Notes under the pieces: model-generated
The model's input: only the letters and a program-made list of their open reading frames with translations
Told to the model about the DNA's origin: nothing
The model's database searches: none
Shown here: positions 11,468 to 24,546 of the stretch, piece by piece
Numbering within the stretch: position 1 is the stretch's first letter
Layout: each line of letters opens with the position of its first letter
Assembly (NCBI RefSeq): GCF_904849725.1
Contig: NC_058523.1
Location: 207,541,689 to 207,605,688, forward strand
DNA: 64,000 nt
Direction of reading: 5' to 3'
From: Hordeum vulgare subsp. vulgare
Lineage: Eukaryota > Streptophyta > Magnoliopsida > Poales > Poaceae
Translations under genes and position numbers: made by a program

Positions 11468-12722
11468 GTGGCATCATGAGCTAGGTTCATGCGTAGATGT
11501 CTTCTCGAGTAGAACACAAAAGTTTTTTTGGGCGGTGATGTGCGTTTTGCTGCCCTCCTTAGTCTTTTCTTGATTCCGCGGTATTGTTGGATTGAAGCGG
11601 CTTGGACCGACATTACTCGTACGCTTACGAGAGACTCGTTTCAGCGCTACGAGTAACCCCGTTGCTCAAAGATGACTGGCAAGTGTCAGTTTCTCCAACT
11701 TCAGTTGAATCGGATTTGACCAAGGAGGTACTTTTATAAGGTTAAATAGCAATTCATATATCTCCATTGTGGTGTTTGCGTAAGTAAGATGCGATCCTAC
11801 TAGATACCCCTGGTCACCACGTAAAACATGCAACAACAAAATTAGAGGACGTCTAACTTGTTTTTGCAGGGTATGCTTGTGATGTGATATGGCCAACGAT
11901 GTGATGTGATATATTGGATGTATGAGATGATCATTTTGTAATAGATAACATCGACTTGCACGTCGATGGTACGGCAAGCGACAGGAGCCATAGGGTTGTC
12001 TTTAAACTAACGTTTGTGCTTGCAGATGCGTTTACTATTTTGCTAGGATGTAGCTTTAGTAGTAATAGCATGAGTAGCACGACAACCCCGATGGCGACAC
12101 GTTGATGGAGATCATGGTGTGGCGCCGGTGACAAGAAGATCGTTTCGGTGCTTTGGTGATGGAGATCAAGGAGCACGTGATGATGGCCATATCATGTCAC
12201 TTATGAATTGCATGTGATGTTAATCCTTTTATGCACCTTATTTTGCTTAGAACGGCGGTAGCATTATAAGGTGATCTCTCACTAAAATTTCAAGACGAAA
12301 TTGTGTTCTCCCCGACTGTGCACCGTTGCTACAGTTCGTCGTTTCGAGACACCACGTGATGATCGGGTGTGATAGACTCAACGTTCACATACAACGGGTG
12401 CAAAACAATTGCACACGCGGAACACTCGGGTTAAGCTTGACGAGCCTAGCATGTGCAGACATGGCCTTGGAACACATGAGACCGAAAGGTCGATCATGAA
12501 TCATATAGATGATATGATTAGCATAGGCATGCTTACCACTGAAACTATACTCAACTCACGTGATGATCGGACTTGAGCTAGTGTAGGTGGATCATGAACC
12601 ACTCAAATGACTAGAGAGATGTACTTTTTGAGTGGGAGTTTAGCGAGTAATTTGATTAAGTTAAACTCTAATTATCTTGAACATAGTCTAAGTCCACTTT
12701 GAATATATTTGTGTTGTAGATC
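11468..12722 (+). other. Copia leader with primer binding site
   Basis: Just after the LTR, tggcatcatgagc (11469-11481) matches the initiator-Met primer site TGGTATCAGAGC with one substitution and one extra base. The rest of the 1.25-kb leader shows no supported ORF before the gag ATG at 12723. Confidence 0.8.
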
Positions 12723-15700
12723 ATGGCTCACGCGACAGTCACCCTAAATTTTAATACGTTCCTAGAGAAAGCTAAGTTGAAAGATGATGGAAGCAACTTT
12801 GTAGACTAGGCTCGTAATCTTAAGCTAATCTTACAAGCTGGGAAGAAGGATTATGTCCTTAATGCTGCGCTAGGAGATGAACCACCCGCTACGGCTGACC
12901 AGGATGTTAAGAACGCTTGGTTAACATGTAAGGAGGACTACTCAGTAGTTCAATGTGCAGTCTTGTATGGCTTAGAACCGGGACTTCAACGTCGCTTTGA
13001 GCGTCATGGCGCATTTGAGATGTTCCAGGAGTTGAAGTTCATCTTTCAGAAGAACGCCCGGATCGAGAGGTATGAGACCTTCAATAAATTATATGCTTGC
13101 AAGATGGAGGAGAACTCGTTTGTCAGTGAACATGTGCTCAAAATGTCTGGGTACTCAAACCGTCTAGCTGAGCTGGGGATTGAACTCCCGCAAGAGGCTA
13201 TCACTGACAGAATCCTTCAATCACTGCCGCCAATCTTAAAGGCTTTGTGTTAAACTACAACATGCAAGGGATGAACAAGTCACCCGGCGAGTTATTTGCG
13301 ATGCTGAAAGTCGCAGAGTCTGAACTCCGTAAAGAGCTTCAAGTGTTGATGGTGAATAAGACCACTAGTTTCAAGAGAAACAGCAAAGGCAAGAAGGGTA
13401 ATTCAAAGAAGAGCGGCAAGCCTGTTGCCAATCCGACGAAGAAACCCAAAGCTGGACCTAAGCCTGAAACAGAGTGTTACTATTGCAAGGGTATGGGTCA
13501 CTGGAAGCGCAACTGCCCCAAGTATCTGGCTGATAAGAAGGCGGCCAAAGAAAAATCAGGTATATTTGATATACATGTTATTGATGTGTACTTAACCGGC
13601 TCTCGTAGTAGTGCCTGGGTATTCGATACCGGTTCTGTTGCTCATATTTGCAACTCGAAACAGGAACTGCGGAATAGACGAAGGCTGGCGAAATATGAAG
13701 TGACGATATGCGTAGGAAATGGTTCCAAGGTTGATGCAATCGCCGTCGGCACAGTTTCACTTCAGTTACCACCGGGATTAGTTATGAACTTGAATCATTG
13801 TTATTTAGTGCCTGCGTTGAGCATGAATATTATATCTGGATCTTGTTTATTGCGAAACGGTTACTCTTTTAAGTCAGAGAATAATGGTTGTTCTATTTAT
13901 ATGAGTAACATCTTTTATGGTCATGCACCCAATGTGAGAGGATTGTTCATATTGAATCTTGATAGTGATACTCACATACATAACACTGAGACCAAAAGAA
14001 TTAGAGTTAACAGTGATAGCGCCATATTTTTGTGGCACTGCCGCTTAGGTCATATTCGTGTAAAGCGCATGAAGAAACTCCATGCCGATGGACTTTTGGA
14101 GTCACTTGACTTTGATTCACTTGACACGTGCGAACCATGCCTCATGGGCAAGATGACTAAAACTAAGTTCTCCGGAACAATGGAGCGTGCAAGTGACTTG
14201 TGGGAAATCATACATACCGATGTGTGCGGTCCGATGAGCGTAGAGGCACGCGGCGGATATCGTTATTTCCTCACCTTCACTAACGATTTGAGTAGATATG
14301 GTTATGTCTACTTAATGAAGCACAAGTCTGAAACATTTGAAAAGTTCAAGGAATTTCAGAGTGAAGTTGAAAATCATCGTAACAAGAAGATCAAGTTCCT
14401 ACGGTCTGATCGTGGGGGTGAATATCTGAGTTTCGAGTTTGGTGCTCACTCTTAAGACAATGTGGAATTGTTTCACAGTTGACACCGCCTGGAACACCAC
14501 AGCGTAATGGTGTGTCCGAACATCGTAATCGTACTTTATTAGAGATGGTGCAATCTATGATGTCTCTTACCAATTTGTCGTTATCGTTTTGGGGTTATGC
14601 ATTAGAAACAGGTGCATTCACTTTAAATAGGGCACCATCAAAATCCGTTGAGACGACAGCATACGAACTGTGGTATGGCAAAAGGCCAAAGTTGTCATTT
14701 CTTAAAGTTTGGGGATGTGATGCTTATGTCAAAAAGCTTCAGCCTGAAAAGCTGGAACCCAAAGCGGAAAAGTGCATCTTCATACGTTACCCAAAAGAGA
14801 CAGTTGGGTACACCTTCTATCTCAAATCCGAGGGCAAAGTGTTTGTTGCTAAAAACGGAGCTTTTCTCGAGAAGGAGTTTCTCTCGAGAGAATTGAGTGG
14901 GAGGAAGATAGAACTTGAGGAGGTTGTCGAACCTCTCATCCATCTTGATGGTGGCGCAGGACAAGGGGAAACCTCTGTCATTGCGACGCCGGTTGAGGAG
15001 GAAGTTAATGATCATGATCATGAAACTCCGGTTCAAGTTCCTGTCGAACCACGCAGGTCGACGAGACCACGTGCTGCTCCAGAGTGGTACGGTAATCCCG
15101 TCATGTCAATCATGTTGTTAGACAACAATGAACCTGCAAATTATGGAGAAGCAATGGTGGGCCCAGATTCCAACAAATGGCTAGAGGCCATGAAGTCCTA
15201 GATAGGATCCATGTATGAGAACAAAGTATGGACTTTGGAAGTACTACCTGAGGGCCGCAAGGCTATTCAGAACAAATGGGTCTTTAAGAAGAAGACGGAC
15301 GCTGACGGCAATGTGACCGTTTATAATGCTCGACTTGTGGCAAAGGGTTTTTCACAAGTTCAAGGAGTTGACTACGATGAGACATTCTCACCGGTAGCGA
15401 TGCTTAAGTCCGTCAGAATCATGTTAGCAATAGCTGCATTTTTCGATTATGAAATCTGGGAGATGGATGTCAAAACGGCGTTCCTTAGTGGTTTCCTTAA
15501 GGAAGAGTTGTATATGATGCAACCCGAAGGTTTTGTCGATCCTAAGAATGCTAACAAGGTGTGCAAGCTCCAGCGATCCATTTATGGGCTGGTGCAAGCA
15601 TCTCGGAGTTGGAACAAACGGTTTGATGAGGTGATCAAAGCATTTGGGTTTATACAAGTGGTTGGAGAATCTTGTATTTACAAGAAAGTGAGTGGGAGAT

Positions 15701-16704
15701 CTGTGGCGTTTCTAATATTATATGTGGATGTCATATTGCTGATTGGAAACAACGTAGAGTTTTTGGAGAGCATAAAGGATTACTTGAATAAAAGTTTCTC
15801 TATGAAGGACCTAGGAGAAGCTGCTTACATTCTAGGCATTAAGATCTACAGGGATAGATCGAAACGTCTGATAGGACTTTCACAAAGCACATACCTTGAT
15901 AAAGTTTTGAAGAGGTTCAAAATGGAACTGTCCAAGAAAGGGTTCTTGCCAGTTTTACAAGGTACAAGATTGAGTAAGACTCAGTGCCCAGCAACTGATG
16001 AGGATAGAGAGCATATGAGCACCGTCCCCTATGCTTCGGCCATAGGTTCTATCATGTATGCAATGCTGTGCACTAGACCGGACGTTAGCTTGGCCATAAG
16101 TATGGCAGGCAGGTTCCAGAGTAATCCAGGAGTGGATCACTGGACGGCGGTCAAGAATATCCTGGAGTACCTGAAAAGGACTAAGGAGATGTTTCTCGTG
16201 TATGGAGGTGACGAAGAGCTCGCAGTAAAGAGTTACATCGATGCAAGCTTTGACATAGATCCGGACGACTCTAAGTCGCAGACCGGATACGTATTTATTC
16301 TTAATGGGGGTGCAGTAAGCTGGTGCAGTTCCAAGAAAAGCATCGTAGCAGATTCTACATGTGAAGCAGAGTACATGGCTGCCTCGGAGGCGGCTAAGGA
16401 GGGTGTCTGGATGAAGCAGTTCATGACGAATCTTGGAGTAGTGCCAAGCGCACTGAATCCAATAACCTTGTTCTGTGACAACACGGGTGCCATTGCCCTA
16501 GCAAAGGAACCACGGTTTCACAAGAAGTCCAGACACATCAAATGACGCTTCAACCTCATCCGTGACTACGTCGAAGGGGAGGACGTAAATATATGCAAAG
16601 TGCACACGGATCTGAATGTAGCAGACCCACGAACTAAACCTCATCCACGGGCAAAGCATGATCAACACCAGAACTGTATGGGTGTTAGATTTATTACAAT
16701 GTAA
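12723..16704 (+). pseudogene. Copia gag-pol polyprotein, broken
   Basis: Order: gag (12723-13500), CCHC zinc knuckle CYYCKGMGHWKRNC (~13474), aspartic protease WVFDTGSVAH (~13618), pre-integrase zinc region LWHCRLGH..CEPC (~14030-14140), integrase (IHTDVCGP, SDRGGEY, PQRNGVSEHRNR), reverse transcriptase (NKWVFKKK, MDVKTAFLSG, YVDV) and RNase H (SYIDASFD, STCEAEYMA, RHIK). Lesions: TAG at 12807 in gag, a frameshift at about 13240, a 1-bp shift at about 14450 inside integrase, TAG at 15199 between integrase and RT, and TGA at 16543. The RT catalytic box YVDD reads YVDV (GTC at 15730). The gene is dead but all domains are recognisable. Confidence 0.95.
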
Positions 16705-16756
16705 TTCACATGATGATGTGAGGGCTAGATTATTGACTCTAGTGCAAGTGGGAGAC
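16705..16756 (+). other. Copia polypurine tract region
   Basis: Short spacer after the end of pol. The purine-rich agtgcaagtgggagac (16741-16756) touches the 3' LTR and serves as plus-strand primer in this family. Confidence 0.8.
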
Positions 16757-18579
16757 TGTTGGAATTATGCCCTAGAGGCAATAATAAATATAGTTATTAT
16801 TATAATTCCTGTATCAAGATAATCGTTTATTATCCATGCTATAATTGTATTGAATGAAGACTTATATACATGTGTGGACACATAGACAAAACACTGTCCC
16901 TAGCAAGCCTATAGTTGGCTAGCCACTTGATCAAAGATAGTCAGGGTCTTCTGATTATGAACAAGGTGTTGTTGCTTGATAACTGGATCACGTCATTAGG
17001 AGAATCACGTGATGGACTAGACCCAAACTAATAGACGTAGCATATTGATCGTGTCATTTTGTTGCTACTGTTTTCTGCGTGTCAAGTATTTGTTCCTATG
17101 ACCATGAGATCATATAACTCACTGACACCGGAGGAATGCTTTGTGTGTATCAAACGTCGCAACGTAACTGGGTGACTATAAAGATGCTCTATAGGTATCT
17201 CCGAAGGTGTTCGTTGAGTTAGTATGGATCGAGACTGGGATTTTTCACTCCGTGTGACGGAGAGGTATCTCGGGGCCCACTCGGCAATACAACATCACAC
17301 ACAAGCCTTGCAAGCAATGTGACTTAGTGTAAGTTGCGGGATCTTGTATTACGGAACGAGTAAAGAGACTTGCCAGTAAACGAGATTGAAATAGGTATGC
17401 GGATACTGACGATCGAATCGCGGGCAAGTAACATACCGAAGGACAAAGGGAATGACATACGGGATTATATGAATCCTTGGCACTAAGGTTCAAACGATGA
17501 GATCTTCGTAGAATATGTAGGATCCAATATGGGCATCCAGGTCCCTCTATTGGATATTGACCGAGGAGTCTCTCGGCTCATGTCTACATAGTTCACGAAC
17601 CCGTAGGGTCTGCACACTTAAGGTTTGACGTTGTTTTATGCGTATTTGAGTTATATGGTTGGTTACCGAATGTTGTTCGGCGTCCCAGATGAGATCACGG
17701 ATGTCAAGAGGGTTTCCGGAATGGTCCGGAAACAAAGATTGATATATAGGATGACCTCATTTGATTACCGGAAGGTTTTCGGAGTTACCGGGAATGTACC
17801 GGGAATGACGAATGGGTTCCGGGTGTTCACCGGGGGGTGGGGGAGCCCACCCTGGGGAATCCCATAGTCCTTGGGGGTGGCGCACCAGCCCTTAGTAGGC
17901 TGGTGGGACAGCCCAAGAAGGCCCTATGCGCCATAGGAAGAAAATCAAAGAGAAAAGAAAAAAACAGAGGAGGTGGGAAAAGGGGGAAGGACTCCTCCTT
18001 CCAAACCTAGTTGGACTCGGTTTGGAAGGGGAGGGTTGCCCCCCTTGGCTCGGCCGAACCCCTTGGGGGTCCTCGGACACCAAGGCAAGGCTCCCCCTCT
18101 TCCTCCTATATATAGGGAGGTTTTAGGGATGATTTGAGACAACTTTGCCAAGGCAGCCCGACCACATATCTCCACGGTTTTACCTCTAGATCGCGTTTCT
18201 GCGGAGCTCGGGCCGAGCCCTGCTGAGATAAGATCATTACCAACCTCCGGAGCACCGTCACGCTGCCGGAGAACTCATCTACCTCTCCATCTCTCTTGCT
18301 GGATCAAGAAGGCCGAGATCATCATCGAGTTGTACGTGTGCTGAACGCGGAGGTGCCGTCCGTTCGGCACTAGACCGTGGGACTGATCGCGGGACGGTTC
18401 GCGGGGCGGATCGAGGGACGTGAGGATGTTCCACTACATCAACCGCGTTCACTAATGCTTCTGTTGTGCGGTCTACAAGGGTAAGTAGATCGAATATCCC
18501 CTCGCGTAGATGGACATCACCATGATAGGTTTTCGTGCGCGTAGGAAAATTTTTGTTTCCCATGCGACGTTCCCCAACA
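16757..18579 (+). repeat. 3' LTR of the Copia element
   Basis: Starts TGTTGGAATTATGCCC and ends CCCCAACA, followed by the target duplication GTGGG. TATA box at 18107-18114. 1823 bp, close to the 5' LTR in length and sequence. Confidence 0.95.
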
Positions 18580-19498
18580 GTGGGAAGGCCGCTGCGTTTT
18601 GTGTCCTTAATCTTCTTGGGACTAGCCTCAATGCCATGGTTGGAGACGAGGAATCCAAGCATCTTGCCTGATGGGACTCCAAAAACGTACTTGACGGGAT
18701 GATCTTGAGGCGGATCTTGCGCAAGTTGGTGAAGGTATCCTCAAGATACTTCATGAGGGTGTTTGCTTTCCATGTCTTGATGACAATGTCTTCCACATAA
18801 GCCTCAACATTTCTGCTCATCTAGGGCCCCAGGCTAATAGGCATCATCCTTTGGAAGGTGGCACCTCCACTCTTCAGGCCGAAAAATAGGCACACGTAGT
18901 AGTACATGCCACCGGGCGTGTGGAAAGTCGTCTTTTCATCGTCCTACTTCGCCATCTTGATCTGGTTGTACCCTGAGAAGGTGTTTATGAAGCAAAGAAG
19001 GTCACACCCGGTGGTGGAGTCTATGATCTAGTCGATGCACGGCAGTGGGAAGCCGTCCTTAGGGCAATCCTTGTTGAGGTCGGTGAAGTCGATGCACATT
19101 CGCTCTTCCCTGTTGTGCTTCTGGACCACAACCGGGCTAGCAACTCACTCAGGGTTGACCACCTCGCGGATGAAGCCTACATCCTGGAGCTTCTTGGTCT
19201 CTTGAACAATGAACTTCTGTGTTTCTGGCGCCTCGCGTCGTGCCTTCTACTTCACGGTAAGTGCGTTGGGGCATCCGACTAGGTGGGGCTCGATCACCTC
19301 CCTCGGTACACCGGGCATATCTCATGTTGTCTAGGCGAACAAATCAGTGTTAGCCCAAAGGAAGGCGACGACCTCACCTTCCTATTTGGAGAAGAGGCCA
19401 TTGCCGATGGTAACGTTGGGCCTCGAGCCACTGCCATCCAGCGACACTTTCTTCGTATCATCCCATTTTTGGGAGAAAACAATTTCTTCTAAGCGTGC
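18580..19498 (-). pseudogene. Gypsy (Tat-type) element G: reverse transcriptase segment
   Basis: Minus strand, read from 19498 down. Motifs appear across several frames: PGVPREVIEPHL, VVVQKHN, CIDFTDLNK, TFHTPGGMYYYVC, then SRNVEAYVEDIVIKT. The catalytic YVDD box reads YVED (plus-strand 18791-18793). Many stops and shifts. It continues across the Copia element into 9653-8455 (RNase H). Its upstream end meets element A at 19499, and the protease continues beyond A at 62457. Confidence 0.88.
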
Positions 19499-20830
19499 TG
19501 ATACGCCTCCAATGTATCTACTTTTCAAAACAATTTTCCTCTTGTTTCCGACTCGAATTTGCATGATTTGGATGAAACTAACCCGGACTGAATCTGTTTT
19601 TAGCAGAATTGTCTTGGTGTTATTTTTGTGCAGAAATAAAACTTCTCGAAGTGGATGAAACTTTTGGTGCATTTTTTCTGGGATTTATTTTGAATTTTTG
19701 AGCAAAGACCCACCAGAGGGGGGCTTCCTATGGCCCACATGGCAACATGCACACCCTATTGTGTGGTGGGGCCCACGAGCCTTCATCGCCCTATTTCAAG
19801 TCCTATAAATTCACATATTCAAAGTAAAAATCGAGAGAAGCTTTGATCGTGATCTATGAGATGGAGCCGATGCCACCTCCTATTCTTCCTCCGAAAGGCT
19901 GATCTGGAGCCCATTTTTTGCTCCGAAGAGGGGGATTCGTTGTTGTCGTCATCACCGACCCTTCTCCATCAACAATTCCATGAGTAATTCTCTTGTAGTC
20001 TCTCTGGTCGGTGGTAGGGTTTGGATAAGATTGATCATGTAATTGAGTTAAGTTGACATGGCTTGCTCCCTAGTATCCATTCTGTTCAGAGATTGATGTT
20101 ATTACGACTTTGATATGCTTAATTCTTGTCACTATGGAGCAAGTGCCATGATTTCACACCTAAAATTATTATGTTATGTCTGAATATGGAAAGTGTTTAG
20201 ATCATATCTTGCAACTTGTATGCAGCTATTACGTGTCTTGATCCACGTACACCAAGGTGACAATAATTGGGATTATTTCCGATGATTGCCGTAATTTGAG
20301 GAGTTCATTTATTCATCATGTGTTAATTCTTTCTTCCTGTTCTCTATAAAAGGGAGGCCTTAATATCCCTTAGTTTCCAATAGGACCTCGTTGCTACGGG
20401 AGGGTAGGACAAATTATATCATGCAAGTTCTTATCACAATCACGTATGACTACATGCCTACATTATATTGATGAATTGGAGATAGTTCTGTGTCGAACAA
20501 TTGTGTAACTGTTACATGATTGATAGCATACATATCTTTCGATCCCTATACCATGTGCCTACGCTTGACATATACTGAAAATTGCAAAGTTAGTATTGGA
20601 GATGTCACTATCACTACTGCTACCAAGTTGCTGATATTACTGTTACTCCTACTATTATTTGCCATGCTACTGAACCTTTGCTCCAGAGAGATGTCGAGAT
20701 GCGGTTGAATTCACAACTCAACTACCAAGACCTTTAAATATTATTTGGCTCCCCTTGTGTCGAATCAATAAATTAGTGTGAAATACTATGCATGAAGACT
20801 GTCGCGATCCCCTATACTTGTGGGTTATCT
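19499..20830 (+). repeat. 5' LTR of element A
   Basis: Starts TGATACGCCTCCAATG and ends GGGTTATCT (3' LTR: GGTTATCA). TATA-like tataaat at 19804-19810. Primer site tagcaccgttgccgagg follows at 20842-20858 (14 of 17 match to TGGCGCCGTTGCCGGGG). Confidence 0.85.
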
Positions 20831-20906
20831 AGACCTTTTTCTAGCACCGTTGCCGAGGAGCATATTTATATTTATTGTGTTAACTTGAGGATATCCAATT
20901 GATACT

Positions 20907-21863
20907 ATGAATAATTTGAAAGATACTCGAGCCAATATCATCCCTTCTCGTATGGCGGGAGGTAAGGAAGTTCGATCTAGCTCTCCTTTTGATTCAACTA
21001 CTGTTTTGAATCAGGTTGTTACACCAGTGCCTATTGTTCGTTGTGATATATCGCTTGTACTCGATGATGCTACTTCTGATATTAATGATGATAATACTGC
21101 TATATTTGATGAAACTGAAATTGTGCCACTAAATGAATTACTTGATGCTCATATTGCTAAAGAGAAGGAATTTGAAAAGGCTGGAACTGATGAAGATCTT
21201 GAATCACCTATTACACCTCATTCTGCCAATTAATATATATTACCTTATATACCTCATGGTTATGTTATCTTGCATAGTTGCTGGGTACTTTCTTTCTTGT
21301 GAAAATAGAGATTATCTGAAGAAACAACTATGCAAACTGAAAGAAAAATCTATGATGGAGAAAATGAAATGTGATCTTGAATTTACTACTTCTCCCATAT
21401 TTGCTAGTGATAAGGACTATGAATTCTCTATAAACCCTGAGTTGATCCCTATGGTAGAATTGGATCCTTTTCGTGGTTATGAAATTGAAACTATTGTTGG
21501 ACATCTCACAAAATTGAATAATATTGCTGCTGAGCTTAGTGATGAGGAAAAGATACATTACTATTACAACCTTAAGCTTTTTCCTTTCTCTCTAAAAGGC
21601 GAGTCTAAAGAATGGTTCCTTTCTCTTGCTCCTTGTTGTGTGCATAGTCCCTAGGATATGCTTTATTACTTCTCTAAAAATAATTTCCTACTCATAAGAA
21701 AGAAGGTGCCTTCTAGGAAATATTTAACTTTGTGCAAATTGAAGAAGAGAATCTCCTTCATGCTTGGGGGAGGCTTGTCAAGTTACTTAGAGCTCTACCT
21801 GATCATCCATTTAATAAAAATGAAATAATCGATATCTTTTCTAATGGACTAATCGATGCTTCT
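20907..21863 (+). pseudogene. Element A gag, 5' part
   Basis: ATG at 20907 after a 76-bp leader. The first 108 codons are an acidic N-terminal region (MNNLKDTRANIIPSRMAGG). After TAA at 21231 the reading moves to another frame with a gag-like domain: CENRDYLKKQLCKLKEKS, then KDYEFSINPELIPMVELD, KLFPFSLKGESKEWF and, in a further frame, ALPDHPFNKNEIIDIFSNG. TAG at 21652 adds a break. The frame is interrupted at 21864 by CACTA2; gag resumes at 26986. This matches gag of Sabrina-type elements as I remember them. Confidence 0.82.
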
Positions 21864-22160
21864 CACTACTGGAAAACAGTAATTTGCCATCAGCCAGGGC
21901 TTTGCCGTCTGCTGGCTGATGGCAAAGACCCTCTTTGCCGTCAGGTGACCTAAAGAGGATGGTAAAGGGCTCACTGATGGTAAAAAGAATATTTGCCATC
22001 GGCCAGGGCTTTGCCGTCCGTCAACAGACGGCAAAGGTAGTTAAGGAAGACAGCAAACCTATCCCACCCCACCTATCCTCTCTCCCCACCCCACCCGGCC
22101 CCACTCCACCCCTTTGCCGTCAGCCTACCTAACTTTGCCATCTGCTTCAGACGGCAAAGG
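21864..22160 (+). repeat. CACTA2 left terminus and subterminal repeats
   Basis: CACTACTGG at 21864, followed by tttgccgtct, tttgccatc and gatggcaaag in both orientations, spaced over about 300 bp. This mirrors the right end (26385-26985). Confidence 0.92.
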
Positions 22161-22189
22161 GGATGGACCCCTAACGTTAACGGTCGTCC

Positions 22190-22500
22190 TGCCCACCCGC
22201 TCCCCCACTCTCTCCCCCCTCTCTACACCGCAACCTCCACCCCCAGCGCCGCTGACGCCACCCCACCCCAGCGCCGCCGCCCCACCCCAGCACCGCCGCC
22301 CCACCCCACCCCAGCGCCGCCACACCACCCCAGTGCCGCCGCCACCACACCACCCCACGCCCTCCTCGCGCCCCTCACCCTGCGGCCCTCCTCCCCGCGC
22401 CTCTCCTCCTCATGCCCCTCCTCCCCACGCCCTCCTCGGGCCCCTCCCCCGTGCGACCCTCCTCCCCGCGCCTCTCCTCCCTGCGCCACCGGATCGAGGT
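22190..22500. repeat. C-rich low-complexity block of CACTA2
   Basis: Repeats of ccgccgccccaccccagc and CTCC-rich units. Equivalent in position to the GC-rich block 3121-3500 of CACTA1. Open frames on both strands encode only Pro-rich or Gly-rich runs. Confidence 0.85.
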
Positions 22501-24070
22501 CAGTTTTTTTAGCTTTTTTTGTTATAGTTTTGTTTAATTAGTTATAGGTTTTAGGTTTGTTTTGGCTTAGGTTAGTTTTAGTTTAGGTTTAGTTTTAGTT
22601 TAGTTTACGTTTATGTTCAGTCTTAGGTTATTTTCCTGTTTAGTAGAAGAAAATAAGAAAAAGTAGAAGAAGAAGAATAAGTAGAAGAAGAAGAAGAGCT
22701 AGAGGAGGAGGAGGAGAAGAAGAAGAAAAGAAGAAGGAGAAGAAGAATAATAGGAAAAAAGAAAAAAGAAAATAAGAAGAAGAAGAAGAAGAAGATAAGA
22801 AGAAAAATACAAGAGGAAGAGAAGAATAAGAGGAAAAAAGAACAAAGAAAATAATAATAATAATAATAAGAAGAAGAAGAAAAATAGGAGAGGAAGAGAA
22901 GAAGAAGAAAAGAACCTCGGTTAGCTCATGAATATTATATACTTAGCTTGTTTTCCTTTAAAATGGGATAATCAACCCATTTAGCTCCAACAAGACATAA
23001 TTAGGTAATTTAGCTCCAACAAGAGGAGAAGAGGAGAAGAAATAGGCAAAATGAAAAGAAAGAAGAAGAAGAAAAAGAAGAAGAGAAGACGGAGAAGCAG
23101 GAGGAGAAGGCCAAGGACCTTCTAGTCCTTCTCCTCCTCCTCCTTCTCCTCCTTCTCCTCCTTCTTCTTGATTTCTTCTTCTTCTCCTCGCCCTCCTCTT
23201 TCTTGTACTCTTTCATATTATCCTTGCTTTAATTTCCCCAACAATGACATAATTAGCCCATTTAGCTCCAAAATGCCATAATCAGCTCAAAATGGCATAA
23301 GAACCTTGGTTAGCTCATGAATATTGTATTAATAGCTTGTTTTCCCCTAAAATGGGATAATTAGCCCATATAGCTCCTAAAAGACATAATTAGATAATTT
23401 AGCTCCAACAAGAGGAGAAGAGGACATTAAATAGGAAAAATGAAAAGAAAGAAAGAAGAAGAAGAAGAAGAAGAGAAGAAAAATACCTTCTCCTCCTTCT
23501 CCTTCTTCTCCTCCTCCTCCTTCTCCTCCTTCTCCTCCTTCTTTTCGATTTCTTCTTCTTCTCCTCCTCCTCCTCTTTCTTCTCCTCTTTCATATTATCC
23601 TTGCTTTAATTTCCCCAACAATGACATAATTAGGCCATTTAGCTCCAAAATGCCATAATAACCTCAAAATGGCATAAGAACCGTGGTTAGCTCATGAATA
23701 TTATATACTTAGCTTGTTTTCCTCTAAAATGACATAATTGGAATATTTGTGTTGATCGGGTGGATTTACATGTGATAGTTGTCTCGTCGCTGTGAGGTCT
23801 GCTGTGCGAAGACCTGCCCGTGCGTTGTACGAGCTCCGCCCCTGCATTCGTGGGTCAGTACAAATTTCATCTCCTCCCCGCCCCTTCATTTACTGTGGCT
23901 CGGTTTCCGGATGCAACTTTCTATATTTAGGTAATTCAATTAATTTATCAGTATGCGTGACCAGTATGCTTCTCCCGTTCGAAAGGGCGACATCTATAAA
24001 TATGCATGTCTTTGCATATTTATAACCGCCATCCTTTCGAATTGTCCAACATTATCCATGGACAGCCCGA

Positions 24071-24276
24071 GTATGTTTAGATTGGGTTCGTTTTCCCATA
24101 TGCTGTGCTCTGGATCCGATGCAGAATTTCGTTAGTGCCTCCCTGTTGTTCTCCGGATGCACATCCTCTCTGTTTATTGCGGAGACGTGTATCAGGAGAA
24201 CAACGGGGAGGTGCGGCCGAAATTTCTCGTTGGATCCAAAGCAGAGCATGGGAAAACGAACCCAATCTACACATAC
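24071..24276. repeat. Large palindrome in CACTA2, homologous to 2252-2452
   Basis: Arms begin gtatgtttagattgggttcg and end, inverted, cgaacccaatctacacatac. The right arm holds the same core words as CACTA1 (caacggggaggtg, atgcagaatttcg-like). It lies about 130 bp upstream of the transposase ATG at 24409. Confidence 0.87.
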
Positions 24277-24408
24277 TCGGGTGGGATTAGGACCTATCTT
24301 TACCTATTAGCATGTAGGTTGCCTAGACGTAATAACAATGGCGAAAGATGAATATAAATGCTAAATTATATATAAATATATTTCTTCTGTCTTTAGTAGC
24401 TACGCAAG

Positions 24409-24546
24409 ATGAGTGATCGTGCGTGGATGTATACCGGTCACCCTAGTCAGAAAGAGATGACGAAAGAATGGTTTTTAAAAACAAACGAATTTGTGAAAGC
24501 CGCATTCGCAAATGGCTAGGAAAGAAACTATTGCCCCTGTCCTGGA
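24409..24546 (+). pseudogene. Remnant first exon of CACTA transposase
   Basis: ATG at 24409. The frame reads MSDRAWMYTGHPSQKEMT and KAAFANG, then TAG at 24517, and continues in the same frame as NYCPCPG (24526-24546). It matches the transposase-associated domain of CACTA1 (2083 downward: MTDREWMYTG, CPCTKC). Directly after CPCPG the sequence passes into the purine-rich array, so the rest of the gene was deleted there. It is too short and broken to be functional. Confidence 0.85.

Larger units (their letters stand above)
9654..18579 (+). mobile_element. Full-length Copia retrotransposon (Angela/BARE type)
   Basis: Two 1.8-kb LTRs, primer site, gag-pol and polypurine tract, with a perfect 5-bp target duplication GTGGG (9649-9653 and 18580-18584). 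It is inserted in Gypsy element G between reverse transcriptase and RNase H. In the first ~245 bp of the LTRs I count six differences by eye (about 2-3%), so it is a fairly young insertion. The gag-pol reading frame is broken at several points. Confidence 0.97.

Noticed and set aside
22540..22620. Telomere-like words (tttaggttt) suggesting an interstitial telomere
   Set aside because: The run is degenerate, with no tandem TTTAGGG units.
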